64,000 bases of DNA. Origin: Aeropyrum sp. (GTDB lineage Archaea; Thermoproteota; Thermoprotei_A; Sulfolobales; Acidilobaceae). The stretch's first letter is position 1. Every line of letters starts with the position of its first letter. The stretch spans positions 1-64,000 of the forward strand of contig WANT01000008.1 of assembly GCA_015521685.1 (NCBI GenBank), written 5' to 3'. Of the stretch, positions 35,822 through 43,691 are shown piece after piece. The notes under the pieces were generated by a model that did no database searches, was not told where the DNA came from, and saw only the letters and a list, made by a program, of their open reading frames with translations. Made by a program: the position numbers and the translations under genes.

Positions 35822-36586
35822 TCAAGCCCTCTGGCGTGCTAGTTCCCTGTAGAGCCTGGCATATCCCTTCTCCTCAACAGTCCTCGCCAGCTCGGGGCCG
35901 CCAGTCGCGAGGACCTTACCGTTATACAGCACAGTAACCCTATCTGGCTGAACGTAGCCTAGAAGCCTAGCGTAGTGTGTTATCAGCATTACCCCCTTAC
36001 CGCTCTCCCTTAGCTGGTGTATGTATGAGGCTACAATTCTAAGCCCGTCAATATCGAGGCCGGAGTCGGGCTCGTCTAGGATTACAATCTTGGGATCGAA
36101 TAGCATTGCCTGCAGTAGCTCGCTCCTCTTCTTCTCTCCACCACTGAAGCCAACATTCACTTCCCTACCGAGTATGGTCCTATCCAGCCCGAGTTTAGTG
36201 GCTACCTCGTGCATCCTCTTAACGACACCCGGGTCAGCGGGCTTTGAGAGGTCCTCGGCCCCAAGCCTCTTGTTAATGAATGCTACGATAAGGCTGCTGA
36301 GCCTCACTCCCGGGATCTGCGGCGGGTCTTGCTGAGCCAGGAATATCCCTTTCAGAGCCCTCTCCTCGGGAGGCAGGTCTTTTATGCTCTCTCCGTCGAG
36401 TAATATGTCTCCCTCCACGACCTCGTAAATTTCTCTCCCCGCTATAATGTAAGCCAGGCTTGACTTCCCGCTACCGTTAGGGCCCATGACTGCGTGTACC
36501 TCTCCATACTTTAGGCTGAAGTCAACCTGGTTCAGGACTACCTTCTCCCCTATCTTAGCGGTTAGCTTTACTACCTCCAGTGACAT
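35822..36586 (-). CDS. sufC: SUF ATPase SufC
   Basis: A 254-residue ABC-type ATPase of the SUF system. It has Walker A GPNGSGKSS, Q-loop FLAQQDPPQIPGV, the SufC-type signature FSGGEKKRSELLQA, Walker B KIVILDEPDSGLDIDGL and switch LITHYARLL. It powers rearrangement of the SufBD scaffold. The frame opens upstream to 36673, but ATG 36586 has a GAGGTG site and begins MSLEVVKL, matching the family; the longer form would span the promoter. Confidence 0.94.
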   Translation of the reverse strand: MSLEVVKLTAKIGEKVVLNQVDFSLKYGEVHAVMGPNGSGKSSLAYIIAGREIYEVVEGDILLDGESIKDLPPEERALKGIFLAQQDPPQIPGVRLSSLIVAFINKRLGAEDLSKPADPGVVKRMHEVATKLGLDRTILGREVNVGFSGGEKKRSELLQAMLFDPKIVILDEPDSGLDIDGLRIVASYIHQLRESGKGVMLITHYARLLGYVQPDRVTVLYNGKVLATGGPELARTVEEKGYARLYRELARQRA

Positions 36587-36610
36587 ATCAGAACACCTCA
36601 AACCTACTCC

Positions 36611-36626
36611 TTTAACCACTGTTAAA
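36611..36626. promoter_or_regulatory. Inverted repeat TTTAAC-N4-GTTAAA at the sufC promoter
   Basis: TTTAACCACTGTTAAA has the same arms and spacer length as the sufB copy. It lies 25-40 bases before the sufC ATG, at the transcription start predicted from a TATA-like GTTTTTAACG around 36642-36652. Binding here would block initiation. Confidence 0.6.
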
Positions 36627-36711
36627 GTAGGGTTTTGAGGCGTTAAAAACCGTTGTACACACCCATCAACCACTGAGGGGGTGGCAGGCGTTCAATAGGC
36701 GAGGAAGAGTC

Positions 36712-37446
36712 GTGATATATATCCATAAGACGTGCGCCTCCAGCTATAGGCTTTACCGTGAGCTGCGTGAAAACAACCTCTTAGAACATATAACCCTCAA
36801 GAATGTCGCGAAGCCTCTAGACGATAGAGGCAGGCTGATATGGAGTGTCCCATGGGGACTTGCCGGGGATGAGGTGTTCGGCGGAGACCCCATGCCAAGA
36901 GAGCTGGTAGAAGCAGCGCTCCAGGGGGGCGAGGTTCCTGCAGGAGATCCGATAGAATCGTTCATGGAGGCTGTTATACACAGCAGCCTAGCCTCCAGCC
37001 TAGCATTGCTATATGGGAGTCTAGAACCAGTTCTCGACGAGGACCTGGCGGCCGCTGCTGTTCACGCACCACTATCAGGTGCAGACCCCAATGCTGTATT
37101 GGTTGAAGTGGCTGAAAAGTCGAGGGAGATTTATAGCGAGTGGTCTCCCAAGATGGCTAGAGCCCTAGCAATGGGCTTCGTGAGGGAGGCTTGGTGGTCT
37201 GCAGGTGGCAGCCTCACCCACGAGAGTCTGGCTAGGCTTGTGGAGGCCGGGGGGTTCAGAGCCTGGCTCATAGGTAAAGGGAGCCTGGGGAGAGTAGGCC
37301 TGCCTAGCGATCCTAGGGAGATAGCATCTAGGGATGAAGTTAGGAGTGCTGAGGACTTTATATTGAAGACCGCCAGAGTGCTGGTAAGGAGGGTTGAAGC
37401 CGAGCAGAAGGAAATATTGGGTGACGAGGAGTGGATGAGTCTATAG
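36712..37446 (+). CDS. Unknown protein with thioredoxin/glutaredoxin-like N-terminus
   Basis: A 244-residue protein of unknown role. The first 35 residues (VIYIHKTCASSYRLYRELRENN) look like the first strand, active-site loop and helix of a thioredoxin fold, with a single cysteine at position 8 and no CxxC. The rest is mostly helical with an aromatic-rich EAWWSAGG segment. GTG start at 36712. It overlaps the next gene by 16 bases and is divergent from sufC, so a redox or Fe-S-linked role is conceivable but unproven. Confidence 0.6.
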   Translation: MIYIHKTCASSYRLYRELRENNLLEHITLKNVAKPLDDRGRLIWSVPWGLAGDEVFGGDPMPRELVEAALQGGEVPAGDPIESFMEAVIHSSLASSLALLYGSLEPVLDEDLAAAAVHAPLSGADPNAVLVEVAEKSREIYSEWSPKMARALAMGFVREAWWSAGGSLTHESLARLVEAGGFRAWLIGKGSLGRVGLPSDPREIASRDEVRSAEDFILKTARVLVRRVEAEQKEILGDEEWMSL

Positions 37447-37928
37447 ACTTTAAGACCAAGATACTAGCGTGGCTCGCAGGCGACTACAATGTATCGATAG
37501 AGACCATACCGAGAAACGCCCCCGTAGAATGGGCCATAAAAGTAGAAGCCAAGGCGCCATCAAGGATAGCCTTCGTAGTTCAAAAGCCTAAGAGCAAGGA
37601 AGCCGTGGTGCTAACCATGGGCATCGCCCTCTCTCAAAAGCATAGGGATGTACTGGCTGGTCTCCCATCTGTTGAGAGGGAGAAGTTCTCCATAGAGCTA
37701 CTTCAGAGCCTGATAATGATATGTCCACAGTGTAAGGTGCTGGCCCAGCCCTCTCCTAGAGAGCTGAAGACTATCCTTATCTCGAGAGAAATAACCCTGG
37801 AAGCACTGTCAAGGCAGATACTGGTCGACTCGTCGACAACCCTAATTAACATGTTTATAATCACAGTACTCAGGCTTAACGCCTTAGGCGGCGGCCGGCA
37901 GGGGGCAGTGGTAGAGGGCTATATGTAG
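37431..37928 (+). CDS. Conserved archaeal protein (DUF2299-like), function unknown
   Basis: A 165-residue protein with a beta-rich front (VSIETIPRNAPVEWAIKVEAKAPSRIAFVVQKPK) and a helical second half containing a CPQC pair (ICPQCKVLAQ). I believe it resembles the archaeal DUF2299 family but cannot verify this. It overlaps the upstream thioredoxin-like gene by 16 bases and ends 2 bases before the next gene, so the three form one operon. Confidence 0.55.
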   Translation: MDESIDFKTKILAWLAGDYNVSIETIPRNAPVEWAIKVEAKAPSRIAFVVQKPKSKEAVVLTMGIALSQKHRDVLAGLPSVEREKFSIELLQSLIMICPQCKVLAQPSPRELKTILISREITLEALSRQILVDSSTTLINMFIITVLRLNALGGGRQGAVVEGYM

Positions 37929-37930
37929 AT

Positions 37931-38512
37931 GTGGATGATGCATACAGGAGGTCTCGCTATTTGGAGGAGCTACTTCCCGGCTCCTACATCACCATAGGCA
38001 ATGCAAAATGCAGGGTATCCCTACCAATCACCTTCGGTATCTGCAGCGATTGCTTGCTAGTCGCAGGAACGCTGAGGCCAGGCAGTACCTTATACACGGT
38101 TGATCGCGAGGTCATCGAAGTTGTTAGGGCCTCATTACGAAGCTTCGAAGAGCAGAGCCTGGAACCTGTGAGAAGGCTGGAGAGCCACAGACTGAAGGCT
38201 GCTGCCTTCGCCATGGTGTATGGAGGGCTAGTTCTTTATTCTAAATGCGGTGGAGAAGGGGTGATATCTAGAGTATACGACCCTAGGATATCCCTCGAGA
38301 TAGATTTTACCCCTAGTGCGTTGGATTGGAGGCATGTTGACGAGCGGGTTATTATATCACTGTGGACTAGCCTATCGGAGGGCCGTATAGAGGCTATAAA
38401 AACCTTAGAAGGCAGAATTGCGCTTCCGAGTAATGCAAAGATCAAGTTAGGGGGAGGGTATAGCCTCTCGGTACTAGGGTTCGAATGCTTTCCCCCATAT
38501 GTTAGAGTGTGA
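37931..38512 (+). CDS. Unknown protein, third gene of an uncharacterised operon
   Basis: A 193-residue protein that I do not recognise. The front has CRVSLPITFGICSDC (two cysteine positions 14 residues apart) and the middle has VLYSKCGGEGVISRVYD; it is mostly alpha/beta with no membrane segment. GTG start at 37931, 2 bases after the preceding stop. Its 3' end overlaps the convergent PTPS-like gene by 11 bases. Confidence 0.55.
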   Translation: MDDAYRRSRYLEELLPGSYITIGNAKCRVSLPITFGICSDCLLVAGTLRPGSTLYTVDREVIEVVRASLRSFEEQSLEPVRRLESHRLKAAAFAMVYGGLVLYSKCGGEGVISRVYDPRISLEIDFTPSALDWRHVDERVIISLWTSLSEGRIEAIKTLEGRIALPSNAKIKLGGGYSLSVLGFECFPPYVRV

Positions 38513-38850
38513 CTTCAACGCTTCTCGGCGGTAACCCCCATGAAGCTTTGACCGAGCATAGCCTCCCCTCTCCCATCGAATCCGGCAGACGAGAGATAGA
38601 GTATTGAATGAGGTCCTCAATCAGCGCGCCCCCCACACCTATAGCCTCGTCCAAGACCCTACTGTTCAACGGAGAGAGGACCCTGGATAGATTGTCCCGG
38701 ATAGCCTCAACGTCCACTAGCCCACCGCAGTAGCAGGCCTCCACAAGTATGTCATGGCCGTGAAGCCGCCCATAGCCTAGCTTACCTGCCGTTAGCGCTA
38801 TTGATATCTGGTGTGAGGCGCAGGTTCTAACCCCTAATTTGCTTCACCAT
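38502..38850 (-). CDS. 6-pyruvoyl-tetrahydropterin synthase/QueD-like, with apparent frameshift near the 5' end
   Basis: The minus-strand frame ending at 38502 is open to 38843 and reads as a PTPS/QueD-like protein: CASHQISIALTAG, then YGRLHGHDILVEA with the zinc-binding HGH, then a GGLVDVEAI segment and a C-terminal SVKASWGLPPRSVEV strand. No ATG, GTG or TTG lies in frame before GTG 38744, which is after the HGH motif. An ATG at 38850 in the neighbouring frame gives MVKQIRG then a stop. Removing one base from the G4 run at 38831-38834 joins the two. So this is either a pseudogene, a sequence error or a +1 frameshift. Confidence 0.65.
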
Positions 38851-38871
38851 CTCTATCCAGATAGGCCTTCT

Positions 38872-40011
38872 CTAAGCGGTTTTAACGCCCAGAGGAACCA
38901 GGGGAAACTCTTGTATCTTGGCCTCCCCTCTCTTGCCTCTAATATCTATCTCTATAGAGTCACCTATGTAGGCGTATCTGGAGTCGATGTATGCTTGTGC
39001 TACTCCCCTGCCTATTACAGGGCTGTACGTGCCGCTTGTCACCCAGCCTACATCCACGTCGTCTACATAGAGCCTATAACCCTGTCTAGGTATCATCCTA
39101 GCATACTTCTTCTTCATAACTAAACCTATCCTTATCCACCTAACACCCTCCCGCCTGCAGGCTCTCAGCGCATCCTCACCCACAAACCCGCTCTTCCCCC
39201 AGTCTATAGCTCCCAGCCCGTACCTAAGGCTAACAGCGCAGGGCCACTTCTTAGGATCCTCGCCATACTCGTGCCCCCCTAGGACGAAACCCGCCTCAAT
39301 CCTCAACGTATCCCTAGCTGCAATACCAGCAGGCTTAGCCCCAGCCTCCAACGCCTTAGAGAAGAGGGCCCTAGCGGCTTGAGGCTCAGCCAGAATCTCG
39401 AAACCGTCCTCCCCAGTCCACCCACTCCTACTTACAAGCTCTAACTTCACACCAGCAAGCTCGACTCCTCTAACAAACTGGAGCGGCTTCAAGCCTAGAA
39501 GGTCACCTCCCCCTAGAGCTTCGACGATATCAGCAGCCTTAGGCCCCTGGAGGGCTAGAAGCGCATATTTGCTCCTCAGGTCCTCGATTCTAACCTCTAA
39601 TCCCAAACTCTCTGCCGTCTCTCTGAAGTAGGATAACATAGAGTCGGCGACAGCAGCGTTAGGGACAATAAGCCACTCATCCTCCCCAAGCCTGTATGGC
39701 ATCTCGTCGTCCCTAACCCTAGCATGCTCGTTCAAAGCCAGTGTGGGCCCACTCATGAATCCAACTTTAGTTTTAGATACACGCTTAGTGTAGATTCTTT
39801 CAAGGAGCTCGGTGGAGCCCTCCCCAGAGACCAGCATCCTCCCCATGTGGCTTATATCGAAGATGCCAGCCTCCCTCCTTACAGCCATATGCTCCTTTAG
39901 GGTTCCCTCGTAGGACATTGGGACGCTCCAGCCTGCAAATTCCCCGAACACTGCTCCCAGCGACGCGTGGAGGTCCTCGAGCAATACTCTTCTAGGCAAG
40001 GCTAGAGCCAC
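38872..40011 (-). CDS. gcvT: Glycine cleavage system aminomethyltransferase (T protein)
   Basis: A 379-residue tetrahydrofolate (or archaeal pterin)-dependent enzyme that releases ammonia from aminomethyl-lipoyl H protein. It shows FGEFAGWSVPMSYEG, AGIFDISHMGRMLVSG, the folate-binding SGWTGEDGFEI and GARDTLRIEAG-type AARDTLRIEAGFVLGGHEY. No other glycine cleavage genes are in the window. GTG start at 40011; TATA-like CAATATTAT at 40040-40050. Confidence 0.94.
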   Translation of the reverse strand: MALALPRRVLLEDLHASLGAVFGEFAGWSVPMSYEGTLKEHMAVRREAGIFDISHMGRMLVSGEGSTELLERIYTKRVSKTKVGFMSGPTLALNEHARVRDDEMPYRLGEDEWLIVPNAAVADSMLSYFRETAESLGLEVRIEDLRSKYALLALQGPKAADIVEALGGGDLLGLKPLQFVRGVELAGVKLELVSRSGWTGEDGFEILAEPQAARALFSKALEAGAKPAGIAARDTLRIEAGFVLGGHEYGEDPKKWPCAVSLRYGLGAIDWGKSGFVGEDALRACRREGVRWIRIGLVMKKKYARMIPRQGYRLYVDDVDVGWVTSGTYSPVIGRGVAQAYIDSRYAYIGDSIEIDIRGKRGEAKIQEFPLVPLGVKTA

Positions 40012-40192
40012 CAGAATATCATTATGTGTGTATTGGTTGGATAATATTGTGGCTAGGATAATGTATCTATGGAGTGTGCGAGCCCCTACGGTTTATGACC
40101 GCGAGAGCCTTAGAGGACTGTCAGGAAAAAGTATGGCGTTTAAGCTAACAGGAGCTGAATTCAGAGCAGTACTAAAATACTAAATTATATCC

Positions 40193-40639
40193 TTATTTAT
40201 TTAGCTTACCAACGCTATGGAGCCTAACTACCATGCCAGCCGCTAGTGCCACAGTAATTATCGCTAGAGTCGTGTGGAGTGCAGAGAGTGTTGGGCTCAG
40301 ATGGTACCATACTACTATAGCTCCCAGTATTATCTGGGCCACCAGCGCGATTATCGTCGCACTGGACAGCGTCTTAAGAGGCTTGTCCCCTATCCTTATG
40401 CTGGCGTACGATGCGTACACAAGCGCCACGAATCCGGCTCCAGCAGCAACCCTATGGAAATACTCTAGTAGAGTCTCGAAGGTGGTGTTGGGAAGTAGGC
40501 TGCCGTTGCATGTGGGCCAGTCTGGGCCGCAGCCCATGCCAGCGCCATACGCTCTAGTGAAGGCTCCTATTGTTACAGTAGCTATCAGGAGTATGATTCC
40601 TATGTAGGCGGCGGTTATCGCCTTACCATAGGTCGCCAA
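40193..40639 (-). CDS. ctaA: Compact haem A synthase (CtaA/COX15 family)
   Basis: A 148-residue, four-helix membrane protein, half the length of bacterial CtaA. It holds the family loop cysteine pair C37 and C44 (GCGPDWPTCNG), the helix-2 histidine H62 (EYFHRVAAG) and H113 and H122 (WYHLSP, ALHTT). It converts haem O to haem A for terminal oxidases. Such one-unit versions have been described from Aeropyrum. TTG start at 40639. Confidence 0.92.
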   Translation of the reverse strand: MATYGKAITAAYIGIILLIATVTIGAFTRAYGAGMGCGPDWPTCNGSLLPNTTFETLLEYFHRVAAGAGFVALVYASYASIRIGDKPLKTLSSATIIALVAQIILGAIVVWYHLSPTLSALHTTLAIITVALAAGMVVRLHSVGKLNK

Positions 40640-40766
40640 TCCTTACAGGCACCCCCAGGAATGCGTGATCCTCGTCGGGATTTTTAAACTTCTAATTAAT
40701 ACTCCTCGGTTGAGACACATACTAATTCTTCACCGTCAAAACGCTCAGCCTCTTCCAGCCAAGGTA

Positions 40767-41552
40767 TCACGAGACGATAGCTTCGCCGCCAGGAGCAGAT
40801 AGAGCTGAATTAATGAGGCTCCCCCTCCTAATGTAGCCTGCTACCGCTCCAAAGCCTATTCCCAGAGCTACTAGTAGGATGGCGTACCTCTCAAGCTCAG
40901 TAACTAACATACCACCGCACACAGGCCTGCTGGCGGATGCAAGCGTTCCCTGGGCCTCTACAGAAACTAGTAGTATTCCTTGTGGAGTCTCCACTCTAGA
41001 GGGCTCAGTGGCAACGTAGAACGATGTAACTATACCTTGAGATATCATAGAAAACCCTTCATACTGAAGTGTACCACCCCTAACTAGCCAGAACCCTCTT
41101 ATAGATAGAGCCTCTGTTGGCCTACAGTAGTAGGGCTCGCCGTCAACACTATACACGACGACGCTGTGAGCTAGGTATATAGGCCTATCTAGCCTCACTT
41201 GCTGCCCGTAGGCCTGGGTGGTCAGGATTGAGTACACCAGCTCTACGGCACTCTCCCCACTAACTGCGAGGCCCGACGAGTATATGGGCGTCCTTTCCAG
41301 TCTCTCCTCTGGAGTCCAGCTGAACACCATCCTGCTGAAGCCTAGAGTTCCACCAGACTCGGCGTCCCGGACGTAAAAGTCCACAGTGTAAACCATCCCG
41401 GGCTCTGAGCCTATGGGCTGGCTCATAGCTGTTATCGTTGGCCCCATTATGATGGGAGTGATAAGGAGAAGAGCTGCTACGACTAAAGTCTTGGGAACCC
41501 GCAGTTGAAGAGTGGCTAGCTGTCTGCCTGAATCCAAGAGGGTCTCCACCAT
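40767..41552 (-). CDS. Unknown membrane-anchored extracellular protein
   Basis: A 261-residue protein. An N-terminal hydrophobic segment (residues about 21-44) and a C-terminal helix (about 225-243, YAILLVALGIGFGAVAGYI) ending in RRGS flank a beta-rich extracellular domain of about 180 residues with two cysteines (YYCRP, PVCGG). I do not recognise the family. Its ATG directly abuts the stop of the pyrophosphatase gene, so the two are probably cotranscribed. Confidence 0.6.
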   Translation of the reverse strand: MVETLLDSGRQLATLQLRVPKTLVVAALLLITPIIMGPTITAMSQPIGSEPGMVYTVDFYVRDAESGGTLGFSRMVFSWTPEERLERTPIYSSGLAVSGESAVELVYSILTTQAYGQQVRLDRPIYLAHSVVVYSVDGEPYYCRPTEALSIRGFWLVRGGTLQYEGFSMISQGIVTSFYVATEPSRVETPQGILLVSVEAQGTLASASRPVCGGMLVTELERYAILLVALGIGFGAVAGYIRRGSLINSALSAPGGEAIVS

Positions 41553-42098
41553 CTAGCTCTGCGAGGAGTATCTCTCAATAGCCCTCTTAATAATAGCCCT
41601 AGCCTCTTCGGCCCCTCTCCACCCCGTCACCTTAACCCATTTACCCGGCTCCAGCTCCTTATAACGCTCGAAGAAATGCTTGATCCTATCTTTGAGAGGC
41701 TCCGGTAGGTCCTGGACATCCTTGATAGTGGCAAGAGTCGGGTCGAGCTTCGGCTTTGGGACAGCTACTATTTTGCTATCCGGACCCTCCTCATCCTCCA
41801 TATCCAGAACCGCGACGGGCACAGCCTCCATAACTACGCCAGGGTGAACTGGCTCCCTGCTGATGACTAGAACATCAACGGGATCTCCGTCCTCCTCGAG
41901 AGTTCCGGGTATAAAGCCGTAGTTGAATGGGTAGGACATACTAGTGTATAGGAATCTATCGACGGTTATCACGCAAGAATCCTTGTCAAGCTCATATTTA
42001 ACGCTGCTCCCCATAGGGATCTCTATAAACACGTTGACTATATCAGGGGCTTTACCTCCAGGACCGAGGTTCACGCACCCAGCTACCACGACGCTCAC
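41553..42098 (-). CDS. ppa: Inorganic pyrophosphatase (family I)
   Basis: A 181-residue soluble enzyme that hydrolyses pyrophosphate. Metal-binding acidic residues are in DGDPVDVLV, with [11 protein letters not shown] before it and [17 protein letters not shown] after. The length fits family I. It lies upstream of an unknown membrane protein with no gap. The promoter region contains a perfect 17-bp palindrome. Confidence 0.95.
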   Translation of the reverse strand: MSVVVAGCVNLGPGGKAPDIVNVFIEIPMGSSVKYELDKDSCVITVDRFLYTSMSYPFNYGFIPGTLEEDGDPVDVLVISREPVHPGVVMEAVPVAVLDMEDEEGPDSKIVAVPKPKLDPTLATIKDVQDLPEPLKDRIKHFFERYKELEPGKWVKVTGWRGAEEARAIIKRAIERYSSQS

Positions 42099-42128
42099 CG
42101 CCTATTAAACGTGGTGGAGTGGTAGCGA

Positions 42129-42145
42129 GTCTTAAGTCTTAAGAC
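42129..42145. promoter_or_regulatory. Perfect 17-bp palindrome between ppa and the ZIP locus
   Basis: GTCTTAAGTCTTAAGAC is fully self-complementary around a central T. It lies about 31 bases before the ppa start and about 140 bases before the ZIP N-terminal ORF. The TTAAG half could act as a TATA element, and the symmetry suggests a dimeric regulator site. Confidence 0.45.
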
Positions 42146-42155
42146 CTGGAGGTCA

Positions 42156-42188
42156 GTAAGACTAATCTCTGGACTTGGTAAGATTAAT
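42156..42188. repeat. Two direct repeats GTAAGAyTAAT, 22 bases apart
   Basis: GTAAGACTAAT (42156-42166) and GTAAGATTAAT (42178-42188) differ at one base and are spaced by two helical turns. They sit just beside the 17-bp palindrome in the intergenic region, consistent with an operator array. Confidence 0.4.
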
Positions 42189-42285
42189 AGTAGGTTAGGC
42201 TCAATAAACCGCCTAGCGCGCCTATCCAAATGTATCCATTGAGTGGTTTTGGGCTGGCGGAGTAAGTCTAAAGGTGGCTTGAGGA

Positions 42286-42444
42286 ATGGTTGAGCCGCTT
42301 GTTCAGGCTATTGCTTCTTTTGTCGAGGATACTAGTAAGGGCAACGTGTATATAGCGGTCCTCCTTCTGTCAGGCTATGCAGCCCTGATGACGAGCCTTG
42401 GAGGATTAATGATTGTTTTGAGCAAGTTTTCTCGGGCAGAGTGA
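42286..42444 (+). CDS. N-terminal fragment of a ZIP-family metal transporter (split gene)
   Basis: A 52-residue ORF from ATG 42286 with GAGGA and GGTGG upstream. It contains one membrane helix (VYIAVLLLSGYAALMTSLGG) matching the first helix of ZIP transporters, and ends SKFSRAE-stop. Its stop overlaps the GTG of the next ORF (GTGA). The next ORF begins exactly where the ZIP protein should continue. A single-base slip in the T4 run (about 42427-42430) would fuse the two. Confidence 0.65.
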   Translation: MVEPLVQAIASFVEDTSKGNVYIAVLLLSGYAALMTSLGGLMIVLSKFSRAE

Positions 42445-43103
42445 CCTTCGACAAATTCCTCGATCTAGGCATGGGCTTCAGCAGCGGGGTAATGATTGTA
42501 GCCAGCTTTACCAGTCTTCTACTGCCAGCTATAGAGCTCAGCGGGATAGTATTGGTTATAGTCTCGTTTCTTGTAGGGGCGGTGACGATACACGTATTGA
42601 ACAGGCTGATACCTCACGAGCACATAATTAAGGGGTACGAGGGTCCAGAGACGCTCAAGAGGAAGATAAAGGCTGCGTGGCTCGTGGCAACGGCCATAAT
42701 CCTGCACAACCTCCCGGAGGGCATGTCGATAGGCGCTTCAGCCTCCTACAGCCTCAGCGAGGGTATAGCGGTGGCCCTAGCTATTGGCACACAAGACTTC
42801 CCAGAGGGCCTTGCAGTCTCAATGCCTGTCTACGCAGTTACGGGTGGCCTCATGGTAGCCATAGGCATAGCCGTGCTGAGCGGCCTCAGTGAGGTCCTAG
42901 CTGCCATAACGGTAGCCCTATTCCTAGGCTTCAACCCAAACCTGCTAGGAGCGGCTCTAGCCTTCGCGGCTGGAGCGATGGTATATGTAGTGAGCTATGA
43001 GGCTCTGCCGGAAAGCCATAGAAGTGGGCACGAGGACCTGGCAACCATAGGATTCTTCGCTGGCTTCATAATAATGATGTACCTCGATGTGACTCTAGGG
43101 TGA
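42441..43103 (+). CDS. ZIP-family divalent metal transporter, main part
   Basis: A 220-residue membrane protein. It carries the ZIP segment LDLGMGFSSGVMIVASFTSLLLPAIE, the metal-site helix IILHNLPEGMSIGASAS and the second metal-site helix AIGTQDFPEGLAVSMP. It lacks the first transmembrane helix, which is in the overlapping upstream ORF. It would import Zn, Fe or Mn into the cytoplasm. GTG start by ORF limits. Confidence 0.85.
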   Translation: MTFDKFLDLGMGFSSGVMIVASFTSLLLPAIELSGIVLVIVSFLVGAVTIHVLNRLIPHEHIIKGYEGPETLKRKIKAAWLVATAIILHNLPEGMSIGASASYSLSEGIAVALAIGTQDFPEGLAVSMPVYAVTGGLMVAIGIAVLSGLSEVLAAITVALFLGFNPNLLGAALAFAAGAMVYVVSYEALPESHRSGHEDLATIGFFAGFIIMMYLDVTLG

Positions 43104-43110
43104 AAGGATA

Positions 43111-43662
43111 GTGGAGTGCGGTGAGCAGCGTGAACTGCTATTTGTAGATAATCCGGGCTTGAAGCCTAATCTCCACTCTCAGGCTCTCAAGAAGGCTATT
43201 AAAGAGATAGCTTGTGTAAGGTCTTGCAACGTTAGAATATCTGACAGGAGGGTGGAAGTAGACCTGGTTCACTCATGCTGCGGGGGTTTGGAGAAGGAGA
43301 TTGTTGAGATAGTAGGAGGCAGAAGTGTGGAGAAGCCCCAGAGAGAGCAGGCGGCCTCTATCGTCAGAGTGTTAGATTTGATCAAGGACGGGAGGTTTTG
43401 GGAGGCCCACGAATCCCTCGAGGAGATGCTGGCTAAATATAAGGATAACTCTGAGGTTAAAGCCCTCTTGATTGCTTCGGCAGCAGCAGCTAAAGCGCAG
43501 GAGGGTTTTCTGGAGGCGGCTTTCAGGATACTCTCGAGATTTGACTGGGAGAGCCTCTCCAAAACGGGTGGGGTCAGCGAAAAGTGTTTGGAGGACGTCG
43601 TTAGGCTGGTTTGGGAGAGGGGTTATGGAGACCTTCTTAGGTGCTTCCAGATAGATATATAG
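43111..43662 (+). CDS. DUF309-like helical protein with an N-terminal cysteine-containing domain
   Basis: A 183-residue protein. The C-terminal half has the DUF309 hallmark GRFWEAHESLEEML followed by an alanine-rich helix (LLIASAAAAKAQEG). The first 85 residues form an alpha/beta domain with cysteines C34, C39, C55 and C56 (CVRSC, HSCCGG), not usual for DUF309. Function unknown. GTG start at 43111, seven bases after the ZIP gene. Confidence 0.65.
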   Translation: MECGEQRELLFVDNPGLKPNLHSQALKKAIKEIACVRSCNVRISDRRVEVDLVHSCCGGLEKEIVEIVGGRSVEKPQREQAASIVRVLDLIKDGRFWEAHESLEEMLAKYKDNSEVKALLIASAAAAKAQEGFLEAAFRILSRFDWESLSKTGGVSEKCLEDVVRLVWERGYGDLLRCFQIDI

Positions 43663-43691
43663 CTTAGGGACGTTGTTGGAGGTCCGCTGGC

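Noticed and set aside
36587..36673. N-terminal extension of SufC to 36673
   Set aside because: It would run through the predicted TATA and inverted repeat; ATG 36586 has a Shine-Dalgarno and fits the family.
38475..38495. tRNA-like GGGTTCGAATGC segment
   Set aside because: Within a coding frame; no cloverleaf could be drawn.
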